Below, one piece after another: positions 26,553-34,863 of a stretch of 64,000 nt of DNA. The position numbers and the translations under genes are program-made. The stretch comes from Microbispora rosea subsp. aerata. Lineage in GTDB: Bacteria > Actinomycetota > Actinomycetes > Streptosporangiales > Streptosporangiaceae. The notes under the pieces are model-generated. The model had not been told where the DNA came from. It searched no databases and was given only the letters and a program-made list of their open reading frames with translations. The DNA lies in contig NZ_BMPY01000010.1 in NCBI RefSeq assembly GCF_014647835.1, forward strand, positions 1-64,000, given 5' to 3'. The stretch's first letter is position 1; every line of letters starts with the position of its first letter.

Positions 26553-27752
26553 TCAGGCGAGCGCCTCCGTGATACGGCCCAGCGCGTCGAGCGGCGCCAG
26601 GCCGTACGCGTAGAAGTCGGCGGCCCCGGCCCCGGCCGTACGGGCCGCGCGCACCTTGGCGGCCAGCCGGTCGGCGGAGTCGGTGTCCGGCGCGCCCGGG
26701 CGCAGCACGACCCGCAGCTCCGGGTTCTTGCCCACCGAACGCCGGTAGGCCGCGACGTCGTCGGCCACCCGCGCGGGGTCCCTGGCATACCCGAGCACCG
26801 CGAACGACGGGACCAGGTCGCCGAGCGCCACCAGGTCGACCCCGAGCTGCCAGGAGTCGTGCGCGGACAGACCGGCCGAGGGCAGCCCGTGGGCGTAGCC
26901 CTTGACCGCGCCCGTGCCGTCCATGAACGTCAGCCGCGCGCCCTCGGCCGTGACGGCCGCGGCCACCTCGCCGACCAGTGACGTGACGCTCTCGGAGCGG
27001 GCCCGCGCGTACGCCACCGCCTCCGGTCCGGCGTAGGCCGTCAGCGCCGCCCGCGTGACCTCGCCCTCCGCGGGAGGATCGCCGTCCAGCACGCCGCCGA
27101 CGATCCTGGCGCACTCCTGCCTGGCGACCTCGGCGTTCACCCCCAGGTCGGCGGCCCGGCGCATGCAGTGCGCGCAGAAGCACAGGCCGAACAGGAAGGC
27201 GTCCATCGGACCGAGCGCCGCGAAGCACCGCTCGTACGTGAACGCCCCGAAGTGCAGCGACTGCGCGACGACCGTGTCCACCCCCTGCCGGGCGACGGCC
27301 CGGGCCAGCGCCACCGCGTACGCCCGCACGTCGGGGTGCGAGGGGCACAGGTCGGCGGGCGAGCCGTGGTCGCCGAAGCAGTTCTCCACGGTCACGTCGG
27401 GGTGTGCCGTGCCGATCGTGGCGTTGTTCAGGAACACCGTCCAGCCGTGCAGCCGCATCCCCCGGTCCGCACAGGCCCGGCGAAGCTCGTCGAGGGGCCG
27501 GTCCTCCGCCCCCGGCTGCACGGGCGGGGCCAGGCGCAGCCCGCCGAACAGGTCGTCCGGCGGCGGGAAGTGGACGCCGTCGCGGCGCACCGTCAGCCGC
27601 GAGGCGCCGTGCGGGGTCACGTCCCTGACCCGGTGATAGGCCGCGGCCACCGCGATGCCTCGCACGCCGTACGCCGAGGCCCGGTCGAGCAGCCCGCGCA
27701 CCCCCTCGGCGCGCAGGTCCTCGACGAAGACGTATAGGGCGCTGTCCATCAT
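26553..27752 (-). CDS. TIM-barrel-like hypothetical protein of the D-amino-acid locus
   Basis: 399 aa. Beta-strand/alpha-helix alternation, YVFVEDLRAEGV at the start, MRLHGWTVFLNN, and a CFCAHCMRRA segment recall hypothetical proteins related to glycoside-hydrolase-like TIM barrels. I cannot assign a reaction. The CxxC (FCAHC) could bind a metal. Its start overlaps the RidA stop (ATGA at 27752), so it is co-translated with RidA and follows the deaminase gene. Operon position suggests a part in D-amino-acid or N-acyl-D-amino-acid breakdown. Confidence 0.6.
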   Translation of the reverse strand: MMDSALYVFVEDLRAEGVRGLLDRASAYGVRGIAVAAAYHRVRDVTPHGASRLTVRRDGVHFPPPDDLFGGLRLAPPVQPGAEDRPLDELRRACADRGMRLHGWTVFLNNATIGTAHPDVTVENCFGDHGSPADLCPSHPDVRAYAVALARAVARQGVDTVVAQSLHFGAFTYERCFAALGPMDAFLFGLCFCAHCMRRAADLGVNAEVARQECARIVGGVLDGDPPAEGEVTRAALTAYAGPEAVAYARARSESVTSLVGEVAAAVTAEGARLTFMDGTGAVKGYAHGLPSAGLSAHDSWQLGVDLVALGDLVPSFAVLGYARDPARVADDVAAYRRSVGKNPELRVVLRPGAPDTDSADRLAAKVRAARTAGAGAADFYAYGLAPLDALGRITEALA

Positions 27753-28138
27753 CAGCGGCCCGCGTACGCCACGAAGTCGATCTCGACGAGGATGTTCATG
27801 AGGTCGGAGCCCACGGTGGTGCGCACCGGGTAGGGCCGGGTGAAGTAGGACTGGTAGACCTCGTTGAACGCGGCGAAGTCCTCCTTGAGGTTCTGCAGGT
27901 GGACCGTCGCCTTCACCACGTCGTCGAACGTCAGGCCGTGCGCCTCCAGCACCGCGCCGAGGTTGCGCATGGTCTGGTGGGTCTGGGCGGCCACGTCGTC
28001 GCCCACCACCTCGCCCGTCTCGGGGTCGAGCGGCCCCATGCCCGAGGTGTAGAGGAAGTCGCCCACCACGAGGCCCTGGGAGTACGCGCCGACCGGCGCG
28101 GCCCCGGCGGTCGTACGGATCTCCTGCTTGCCAGCCAT
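27752..28138 (-). CDS. RidA/YjgF-family enamine/imine deaminase
   Basis: 128 aa. Typical RidA motifs are APVGAYSQGLVVGDFLYTSG, then VLEAHGLTFDDVVKATVHLQ, and the C-terminal SDLMNILVEIDFVAY. In many actinobacterial RidAs the catalytic Arg lies in a PVRTTV segment like the one here. The ATG at 28138 has GGAG eight bases upstream and is preferred to a GTG two codons earlier. RidA hydrolyses the reactive imine released by PLP dehydratases, which fits its place next to the D-serine-dehydratase-like gene. Confidence 0.9.
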   Translation of the reverse strand: MAGKQEIRTTAGAAPVGAYSQGLVVGDFLYTSGMGPLDPETGEVVGDDVAAQTHQTMRNLGAVLEAHGLTFDDVVKATVHLQNLKEDFAAFNEVYQSYFTRPYPVRTTVGSDLMNILVEIDFVAYAGR

Positions 28139-28151
28139 TGTCACCGCTCCA

Positions 28152-29603
28152 TCAGAAACACGTATTGATCAAATCAATCACGATGTCGTCGTCGTCCACC
28201 ACGGGGATGACGCGCCACTTGTCGAAGGCCGTGCACGGGTGGGAGAGCCCGAACGACACCAGGTCTCCCGGGCGCAGCCCGGCCTCTCCGGCGAGGTAGG
28301 CGTGCTGGTCCTGCACCCGGACGACCGTCACCCCGGTCAGCGGCTCGGCCGGCCCCGCCCCGCCGCGCCGTACGGCCCTGGGGAACGGCAGATGGATGTC
28401 GTACGGGACGTCCCGCTTGCCCATGCCGGCCAGCGCGAGGCCGGGCTCCGGCACGGACAGCACCTGGGCCCAGACCTCCAGGGCCGGGCGCAGCTCACCC
28501 TCCAGCCTGGTGTACGGCGTGTGCTCGCGGTAGTAGCCGTCGTCGTGTGCGATGTAGGCGCCGCTGCGCAGCACCACGGTGGCGCCCAGCTCTTCGGTCA
28601 GCGGCGCCAGCTCCTCGGCCACCAGGTCGAACCACGAGCTGCCGCCCGCGGAGACCACCATCGGGCCGGTGACGTACGGCGCGAGCGCCCGCGCGGCGCG
28701 GGCCAGGTCGCGCAGGAACGCGCGCACCTCGCCCGCCTCGTGACGGGTGCCCTCATATCCGGCGACCCCGGCAAGCTCGGTCCCCCGGAGGTCCCGCGCG
28801 GCGCGGGCGACCGCCATCAGCTCGTCCAGGTCGCGGCAGCCGGTCCGCCCGCCCGGGTGGCCCAGCTCGGCCAGCACGCGGAACGGCACGTCGCCCGCCG
28901 TCTCGTCGAGCACGCGGACGCCCTCGACGGAGTCGGCGAAGCAGAGGAAGTCGAAGCTCCCGATCTCACCGGCCAGCCAGCGCAGCGCGCCCCGGTCGAA
29001 GATCTCGTTGGCCAGCAGCACGCGGGGGACGCCGAAGGAACGGTGGACGAGCACCTGGCTCGCCGTCGCGGCGGTGATCCCCCACGCCCCGGCGTCGAGC
29101 TGGGCCCGTACGAGCTGGGGCGACATCGTGGTCTTGGCGTGCGGCGCGAACGCGAGCCCGTGGCGGGCGGCGAAACCCGCGAGCGTCGCGATGTTGTGGT
29201 CGAGGGCCGAGCGCCTGACCGTCATGATCGGCCAGGTGAATGAGCCGTCGAACAGGGCGTGCCGGGCGGCGGCGAACTCCCGACCGCCGATCGGCTCGCC
29301 CGGCCACAGGAAGCCGCGAGTACGCGCATCGATGACAATCTCCGGGAGCCCCGGGTAGCGGACCACCGGGGAAGGCGTTCCGGAGCCCGCTGTGTCATGC
29401 TCCGGCCGGTGCTCCGCGGAGCGGCCACCGGACTGGTCAGTGGAGCGTCCGGACTGCTCAGCGGGCTGGTCACCGGGCCGATGAGCGGAGCGCCCTGCGG
29501 ACTGGTCAGCAGGCCGCCCTGTGGGCTGGTCACCGGGCCGATCAGCAGAGCGCTCGGCGAGCCGGCCGGCGGGCCGCTCTAGGGGGTCGTCCGCGAAACC
29601 CAC
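28152..29603 (-). CDS. D-amino-acid deaminase / D-serine-dehydratase-like PLP enzyme
   Basis: 483 aa from GTG 29603 (GAGGGGG upstream). After an unusual repeat-coded N-terminus (about residues 8-70, rich in Arg, Asp, Gln, Pro), the fold is that of alanine-racemase-like fold-type III enzymes. The PLP lysine is in APHAKTTMSPQL, with SGMVVSAGG-type strands later. The C-terminal SHPCTAFDKW and earlier HDDGYY segment resemble the zinc site of eukaryotic-type D-serine dehydratases. It should remove ammonia from a D-amino acid, giving an imine for RidA next door. If translation starts further in, the repeat region would be leader. Confidence 0.82.
   Translation of the reverse strand: MGFADDPLERPAGRLAERSADRPGDQPTGRPADQSAGRSAHRPGDQPAEQSGRSTDQSGGRSAEHRPEHDTAGSGTPSPVVRYPGLPEIVIDARTRGFLWPGEPIGGREFAAARHALFDGSFTWPIMTVRRSALDHNIATLAGFAARHGLAFAPHAKTTMSPQLVRAQLDAGAWGITAATASQVLVHRSFGVPRVLLANEIFDRGALRWLAGEIGSFDFLCFADSVEGVRVLDETAGDVPFRVLAELGHPGGRTGCRDLDELMAVARAARDLRGTELAGVAGYEGTRHEAGEVRAFLRDLARAARALAPYVTGPMVVSAGGSSWFDLVAEELAPLTEELGATVVLRSGAYIAHDDGYYREHTPYTRLEGELRPALEVWAQVLSVPEPGLALAGMGKRDVPYDIHLPFPRAVRRGGAGPAEPLTGVTVVRVQDQHAYLAGEAGLRPGDLVSFGLSHPCTAFDKWRVIPVVDDDDIVIDLINTCF
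29395..29582 (-). repeat. imperfect tandem repeat in the N-terminal part of the deaminase gene
   Basis: About 190 bases of imperfect units on the theme CTGGTCACCGGGCCGATGAG / CGGACTGGTCAGCAGGCCGC encode repeated (R)PADQ(S/P)AGR-like segments. The tract stays open in the coding frame and lies before the conserved PLP domain, so it is an added disordered extension. Confidence 0.7.
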
Positions 29604-29698
29604 GCCGCCCCCTCGTTTGTGCCGGTTGAACCACCTCGTGGATCGTACTGGACCACCGCGCCGGGGCGGACCCGCGGCCTCCCCTACGGTGATCAAGA

Positions 29699-30613
29699 CT
29701 AGGGGCGAGGTTGGAGTGACAGAAGCCTCGCCGGGTTGGTGACGAGCACATGCGCGGCCAGCTCGCCGCCCAGTGCGGAGCGTATGGCTTCCACCAGACC
29801 CGCCAGGCCGGGGCCGCCTCCGTAGGAGGGGTGATACCTCACGTGGCCGAAGTCTCCGGAGACGACGATCCGGTCGTGGCCCGCGTCCACCAGCGCGCGG
29901 ATGACCGCGACCCGGACATGGTCGGGCGCGTACTTCGTCTTGCTCCACTGGTCCATTCCCAGCCAGGCACCCCTGCGGGCGATGGACAACAGACTCGCTG
30001 GGACGAGATCCCGATCCAGGTGGCCGATGCACACACGGGCCGGGTCGAGCCCAGCGGATTCGAGCACGTCGAGTTGCTCATGTCCCAGGCGGCTGCTCTC
30101 CGTGTGGGTGAGGACGGGGACTCCCGTCGCGAGAGCCACCAGCCCGGCGGCCTTGATCACTCGCCTCTCGACCGCCAGGACACGGTCCGTTCCGCACGTG
30201 CCGACTTTGATGACCCCCGCCCGCCAGCGAGTCCCCTCCATCCCGCGGTCGATGTCACGAAAAAATCCCTCCGCGATGTCCTGCACACTCTGCCTGTGGA
30301 CTTCCCGCGGGTAGTAACTGCCCTTCTGTAAGCCGGTCGCCTGGATGACATGCACACCGCTCGCGGCGGAGGCCATCGCGGAAATCGATACATCACGGCC
30401 GCAGTCCCGGGTGGTCATCTCGACCACGGCCCCGCCACCCGCCTCGGCGAACGACCTCAGCTCATTGATCGCGCCGTCCACGTGACCGAACTCCAGACCA
30501 GGGTCGGCATCGACCGCCCACCGCGGAGGCGCGCTCCTGAGATGCTCGTGCGTGAGCGTGACGCCCAGCCGGTCCGCGGGTACGTCGCCTGCGATGGTCC
30601 TCACATATCCCAT
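29699..30613 (-). CDS. phosphotriesterase-like metallohydrolase
   Basis: 304 aa amidohydrolase-superfamily barrel. The binuclear metal site is complete: HxH in LTHEHL (22, 24), the carboxylatable Lys136 in GVIKVGT, and His in VLTHTE, His in IGHLDRD and Asp in VSGDFGH. Members act as lactonases or phosphoesterases; the substrate here is unknown. It starts three bases after the ATP-grasp gene ends, which makes it the last gene of the minus-strand arm of the biosynthetic cluster. It could trim or open a lactone intermediate or product, or detoxify it. Confidence 0.82.
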   Translation of the reverse strand: MGYVRTIAGDVPADRLGVTLTHEHLRSAPPRWAVDADPGLEFGHVDGAINELRSFAEAGGGAVVEMTTRDCGRDVSISAMASAASGVHVIQATGLQKGSYYPREVHRQSVQDIAEGFFRDIDRGMEGTRWRAGVIKVGTCGTDRVLAVERRVIKAAGLVALATGVPVLTHTESSRLGHEQLDVLESAGLDPARVCIGHLDRDLVPASLLSIARRGAWLGMDQWSKTKYAPDHVRVAVIRALVDAGHDRIVVSGDFGHVRYHPSYGGGPGLAGLVEAIRSALGGELAAHVLVTNPARLLSLQPRP

Positions 30614-30616
30614 GAC

Positions 30617-31834
30617 CTAAAGCTCGGACACGGTGATCGAGAACCGTTCTAGGGCGTCGTGCAGAAGGGCGGCCTCGAGCTCGCTGGAGAGGCACGCGTA
30701 GATTTGCGCAGCACCCCGCGAGGAGTGGATGCTGCCCTGCACGACGTCTCCAGGGGCTATCTGGGGATCCACCTCGAGCACGCCCGGCAGCTTCTCGATG
30801 TCCTCCCAGCACGGCACCTCGAGCACTTTGCCGTGTCTCACCGGGAGTTGCACATTCACGTGGATCTCATCGGTAACGAACGGAGCGAGCCGCGGTTCGC
30901 GCCCGAGCGAGATGTCGACGAACGCCTGCCAGATGTCGACGCCAGTACTCAGGGCGATCATCCGAGGTATTCCGCCACCCCCGGGGCGTGCGGCGATCTC
31001 GCCCACCAGCAGGCTTCCATCGGCTTCGAAGACTTCCATGTGGGTCACGCCCGCCTCTAGGCCGAGGGCCTCGATCACCCTGCGATTCAGCTCGAGGATC
31101 GACTTCGCGACGGGACCCTCCGCGAGTGTGTGGGAGCCGTTGACCTCCGTGAGGCGGCCGAGCAGCGGCTGGAAGTAGCGGGAGGCGACCGCATGGCGGA
31201 CAGCGCCGTCCCAGACGACCGCGTCGCAGTGGTACTCCGCGTCCATGTCGATCCACCGCTCCGCGATGAGTGCACATGGCGGGTTCTCGAGCTCCGCCAG
31301 CCTCCCCGTGGTGAGCGCCTCAGCGAATTCGGCTGGTCCGCCGAGTCGTACGGTCTTCATGGAGCCGGTGCCAAAAACCGGCTTGACGACGAGCGGCCAG
31401 CCGAGTTCTCGGGCGGCGCGCGGCAGATCGCGGACTCCGTCCACGAGAGTGAAATCCGCGACGGAAACACCGGCGGCGCGAAGTCGGCGCTTCATCGCGT
31501 ACTTGCTGGTGAACCTGATCGCCGTCGTCACATCCAACCCGTCGAGCCCGAAGAGCCCGCGCAGGTAGGCGCCCGGCACCAGGCTGCGTTCACTCGGAGC
31601 GACGACGGCCAACGGCGGTTGTGTCGCGGCAATCTCGACGCCCGCCCGCTGAACAGAGTGCAGGTCAGCTATGTCGTCAACGAGATACACTCGGGTGTCG
31701 CTCGAGTAGAGCCGCCGATAGCCCGGCTCGGTGATGACAGCGAGCCGGTGGGAGTCGTCCGATTCCAGGATAGGAACAGGCGCGGTCTTGCCCGAGTTGA
31801 TCAAGAGTACGGTCGGTCGGGGCCGATCTGTCAC
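30617..31834 (-). CDS. ATP-grasp ligase 1
   Basis: 405 aa. The start GTG at 31834 overlaps the stop of the preceding ATP-grasp gene (GTGA), which indicates coupling. The ATP-grasp core is visible: GWPLVVKPVFGTGSMKTVRL for nucleotide binding and LLVGEIAARPGGGGIPRM for Mg/ATP. Such enzymes activate a carboxylate as acyl phosphate and join it to an amine. It resembles the L-amino-acid ligases of dipeptide antibiotic pathways in size and layout. Two different ATP-grasp enzymes in one operon suggest two successive amide bonds, or one amide plus one unusual acylation. Substrate unknown. Confidence 0.85.
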   Translation of the reverse strand: MTDRPRPTVLLINSGKTAPVPILESDDSHRLAVITEPGYRRLYSSDTRVYLVDDIADLHSVQRAGVEIAATQPPLAVVAPSERSLVPGAYLRGLFGLDGLDVTTAIRFTSKYAMKRRLRAAGVSVADFTLVDGVRDLPRAARELGWPLVVKPVFGTGSMKTVRLGGPAEFAEALTTGRLAELENPPCALIAERWIDMDAEYHCDAVVWDGAVRHAVASRYFQPLLGRLTEVNGSHTLAEGPVAKSILELNRRVIEALGLEAGVTHMEVFEADGSLLVGEIAARPGGGGIPRMIALSTGVDIWQAFVDISLGREPRLAPFVTDEIHVNVQLPVRHGKVLEVPCWEDIEKLPGVLEVDPQIAPGDVVQGSIHSSRGAAQIYACLSSELEAALLHDALERFSITVSEL

Positions 31835-33075
31835 AGCGTCGCCTCGAACGGGTTGTATGCGGACGATACGAGGAAGATCACCTGTGCCGCTGCCTCCCGG
31901 GCGACGTTGAGGGCCGCGGTGGGATCCTTGGCCAGGGACCGGACGTATCCGCCTCGGCTCACGGAGGAAAGGAGCGGTTCGACGGAGGAACCCGGAACCA
32001 GATCCACATGCACCTCGGTGACCCCGGGCATGGCACGGGCCGCCTCGACCCCGCGTATCGCCTCGAGCACACCGGATGTGTCCGGCGCCAGAAACCAAAT
32101 AGCACTGGCCGCCTCACCGCTCCCGCCCAGTCCGGGCGATACCGGCCCCGGCCGTCCGATTATTTGATCGACTGTAGCCGCTTCCAGATCGAATCCGGTC
32201 ACATCGAAGACCAGGCGGGGAATCTCGTCCCCGCCCATCCGCAGATGCGTCTCGATAATCCGCGGGCCGTTCGGCCCCAGCACGACCTCGGTGTGGGTGG
32301 GGCCGAATCCGACGCCCAACGCGGTCAACACCTCGGTCACATACGCACCAATCCTGGCTGTTTCCGCGGTGTCCAGCCGTGCCGGGCACAGGTGCCCCAG
32401 CTCCACAAACCGGCGAGGATCGGAGAACTTCTCCACCACCGCCAGCACCGTGTGCCTGCCTTCGGCGGTAAAGCATTCGACGCTGAACTGCCGGCCAGGG
32501 ATCATGGCCTCAGCCAGCACGCCTCCGCTGCTCCACTTGCCGACGTTCGCCGCCCGCAGGTAACCGGCCTCGGCGTCGTCGGAGTTTTCCAGCAGGCTCA
32601 CCCCGACGCTGGCCGACCCGTCCAGCGGTTTGATCACGACAGGTCCGCCGACCTCGCGGAGAAACTTCCGTAAGTCGCCGGGGCCGTCGACGCGACAGTA
32701 CGGCGTGTCGTCCAGGAGAAGGTCGTGCAGCCTCTCACGCATCGCGGCCTTGTCATAGACCCAGCGCACCGTCTGCGGGGAATGCCACAGCATGCCCAGC
32801 TCGTTGGCCAGCTCCGCGAGCCTGTCCTGATCGCGCTCCCCGAAGGCCACAACCGCGTCGAACGGATCGCGCGCGTGGACAGCTGCCACCTCCGCCTTCC
32901 ACGCAGCGATGTCGATGCCGTTGGGCAGGCCAATGACCCGGCTATGACCGGGAAGATCCGGCAGTGCCGGAAGAGACCGGGAGGCGCAGGCCAACGTGGT
33001 GCGGACGTCGCCGTCGCTCCGTTCCCGCATCAGCCTCGGGAGCGATCCACCACCGCCTACGACGAGTACGTGCAT
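31831..33075 (-). CDS. ATP-grasp ligase 2
   Basis: 414 aa, divergent from its neighbour. It has an N-terminal Rossmann-like domain (MHVLVVGGGGSLPRLM), the ATP lid region VGGPVVIKPLDGSASVGVSL and the metal site IIETHLRMGGDEIPRL. The C-terminal 100 residues form the extra domain seen in carbamoyl-phosphate-synthase-like ligases (HVDLVPGSSVEP). It starts two bases after the nucleoside phosphorylase stop. Probably a carboxylate-amine ligase acting on a pathway-specific amino acid. The low similarity between the two copies argues for different substrates. Confidence 0.85.
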   Translation of the reverse strand: MHVLVVGGGGSLPRLMRERSDGDVRTTLACASRSLPALPDLPGHSRVIGLPNGIDIAAWKAEVAAVHARDPFDAVVAFGERDQDRLAELANELGMLWHSPQTVRWVYDKAAMRERLHDLLLDDTPYCRVDGPGDLRKFLREVGGPVVIKPLDGSASVGVSLLENSDDAEAGYLRAANVGKWSSGGVLAEAMIPGRQFSVECFTAEGRHTVLAVVEKFSDPRRFVELGHLCPARLDTAETARIGAYVTEVLTALGVGFGPTHTEVVLGPNGPRIIETHLRMGGDEIPRLVFDVTGFDLEAATVDQIIGRPGPVSPGLGGSGEAASAIWFLAPDTSGVLEAIRGVEAARAMPGVTEVHVDLVPGSSVEPLLSSVSRGGYVRSLAKDPTAALNVAREAAAQVIFLVSSAYNPFEATL

Positions 33076-33077
33076 CG

Positions 33078-33884
33078 TCAGTTTCCCCGCGTCGCCCGTC
33101 CGTTGACCGGTCGCCCAGGGGCCGCGCCAGCAGGGAGCGCGGCCGCATACGCCCGGATGACGTCCAAGAGCCTCATCCTTTGCGGCGGATAGTAGTGATC
33201 ATCTGGGCGCTTCCACTCCTCGGCGAGCACGTCGGAGACGTAGCCGATGACCCCCGCGCGCACACCACAGCGCTCGGCGACGGCGAAAACCGTGGCGGCC
33301 TCCATTTCGATCAGATCAGGAGCGCCGTCCGTGTGCGGACGCACGGGGGCGTCCCTGAAGAAGACGTCGGAAGAGCGGGAGCGCGCCGCTTTGGCGCGCA
33401 CGCCGCTCACCCGGCATGCCTCGTGCAGCTTTGCGGTCACCAGAGCCGAGGGCCGGAACTCCCGGCGACCCGGCGCGAACTCTCGCGTGACGCCGTTCTC
33501 GCTGTAGGCCGACTCCACGATGAACAGGCTGCCGACCTGGAGATCCGGCGCGATCCCTCCCGCGCTCGTCACGATGACGACCTCCTCGAGACCGCACCCC
33601 GCCAGTAACTCGAGCAGGAACGCGATCAGCGGGGCACCGATCTCCGGGTGCATGAGCGCGATGTGCGGAGCGTCGGGCGCCACGAAGATGCACCGCGCCG
33701 GACGGTTCGCGTACAGCCAGTCGGGCACGGGTTCGGCCCCGAGAGCGGCTCGCGCCGCGTCGAACAACTCATGGTCGTAGATGGCGATGAGGTACGGCGG
33801 GCTGTCCGCCCGGCGATCCGGGCGCGAGCCCAGGATGGCGGCGATGACCTTCGACGCCGCGATGTAAGGCACGCGATCTGTCAT
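33078..33884 (-). CDS. nucleoside phosphorylase / nucleosidase-family protein
   Basis: 268 aa from ATG 33884; an ATG at 33932 is possible, but neither has a strong ribosome site. The PNP/UDP fold is shown by EVVIVTSAGGIAPDLQVGSL, the ribose-binding DLIEMEAATVFAVAERCG and the following VIGYVSDVL. Members cut the N-glycosidic bond of nucleosides. In this cluster it may release a base or recycle 5'-deoxyadenosine or methylthioadenosine left by the radical SAM enzyme; alternatively the pathway may use a nucleoside building block. Gene order in a tight operon supports a pathway role. Confidence 0.82.
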   Translation of the reverse strand: MTDRVPYIAASKVIAAILGSRPDRRADSPPYLIAIYDHELFDAARAALGAEPVPDWLYANRPARCIFVAPDAPHIALMHPEIGAPLIAFLLELLAGCGLEEVVIVTSAGGIAPDLQVGSLFIVESAYSENGVTREFAPGRREFRPSALVTAKLHEACRVSGVRAKAARSRSSDVFFRDAPVRPHTDGAPDLIEMEAATVFAVAERCGVRAGVIGYVSDVLAEEWKRPDDHYYPPQRMRLLDVIRAYAAALPAGAAPGRPVNGRATRGN

Positions 33885-33948
33885 AAGGGACCGTCTCAGG
33901 ATCGAGGGGCGACGATGGACCTCGGCATGCACGGGGCGGCGGCGCGGG

Positions 33949-34863
33949 TCATGTGGTGATCAGCTCGTGCAGGATGGCCTTCGCCGCGTAGAGGCGGTTC
34001 TCCGCCTGCCGAAAGATCACAGACTTCGGAGCGTCCACGAGTTCCCGGGAAATCTCGTATCCCGGGTGGATCGGCATGTCATGCATGATCCACGGGTCCG
34101 CTCCGCCCAAGTTGTCCCGATTCAGCTGGAACGGCGACATCAGCTTGATACGGCGCTGCTTCTCCTCCTGATAATCCGGATCGTCGAAGTGCTCCATGTC
34201 GACCCAAGTGTCGGTGTAGACGAAGTCGGACTCCGCGGCCGCTGCCGCGACCGTGTCGAATCTGCGGACCAGGCCGGTGGCCTCGGCTTCCGCGACCAGT
34301 TCGTCATCGATCGCGCCGTCGTGCCTCAGCGGCGTGACCAGGTTGACCCGCATCCCCAGCCTGGTGCAGCCGGCGAGGAGCGAGTTGGTCACGTTGTTGT
34401 GCACGCCGACATAGGTGAGCCCCACCCCTTCCATGCGGCCCGCCGTCTCCAGGACCGTGAGGCAGTCGGCGACGACCTGGGAAGGGTGATAGCGGGAGCA
34501 GCAGCCGTTGATGACGGGGATGGAACTGTTCGCGGCCAACGCGGCGACATCGTCGAAACTCCGCAGGCGGGCCATGACGGCGTCGGCGGTAGTGGAGATA
34601 TACCTCGCTTCGAGGTCCAGCGGAGAGATGGCGAAATTGCTCTCGTCCCAGTTCATCCGTACGGTGTAGCCGCCCATCTGATGGATGGCGGCCGTGAACG
34701 CCAAGACGGTGCGGGTCGAGGTCTTCTGCATCAGCAGGAGAAGCCCTTTTCCGGCCAGTGCGCTCCGGTACGCCTCAGGATTCTGCTTGATCTCCAGTGC
34801 CTTGCGGACGAGCGCGTCGAGCTGCTCGCCGGTGAACTCCCGGAGCGACAGAAGGTGTGACAT
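33949..34863 (-). CDS. aspartate/ornithine carbamoyltransferase-family protein with altered substrate motifs
   Basis: 304 aa from ATG 34863 (AAGGAG seven bases upstream; overlaps the previous stop). The carbamoyl-phosphate site is intact: KTSTRT at 47-52 and YHPSQ at 125-129. The amino-acceptor sites differ from ornithine carbamoyltransferase: the SMG loop is replaced by DTWVDME (218-224) and the HCLP loop by HDMP (261-264, Asp for the usual Cys). The C-terminal AENRLYAAKAIL is normal. It should therefore carbamoylate an amine other than ornithine, probably a pathway intermediate. A less likely alternative is a toxin-insensitive housekeeping replacement. Confidence 0.85.
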   Translation of the reverse strand: MSHLLSLREFTGEQLDALVRKALEIKQNPEAYRSALAGKGLLLLMQKTSTRTVLAFTAAIHQMGGYTVRMNWDESNFAISPLDLEARYISTTADAVMARLRSFDDVAALAANSSIPVINGCCSRYHPSQVVADCLTVLETAGRMEGVGLTYVGVHNNVTNSLLAGCTRLGMRVNLVTPLRHDGAIDDELVAEAEATGLVRRFDTVAAAAAESDFVYTDTWVDMEHFDDPDYQEEKQRRIKLMSPFQLNRDNLGGADPWIMHDMPIHPGYEISRELVDAPKSVIFRQAENRLYAAKAILHELITT

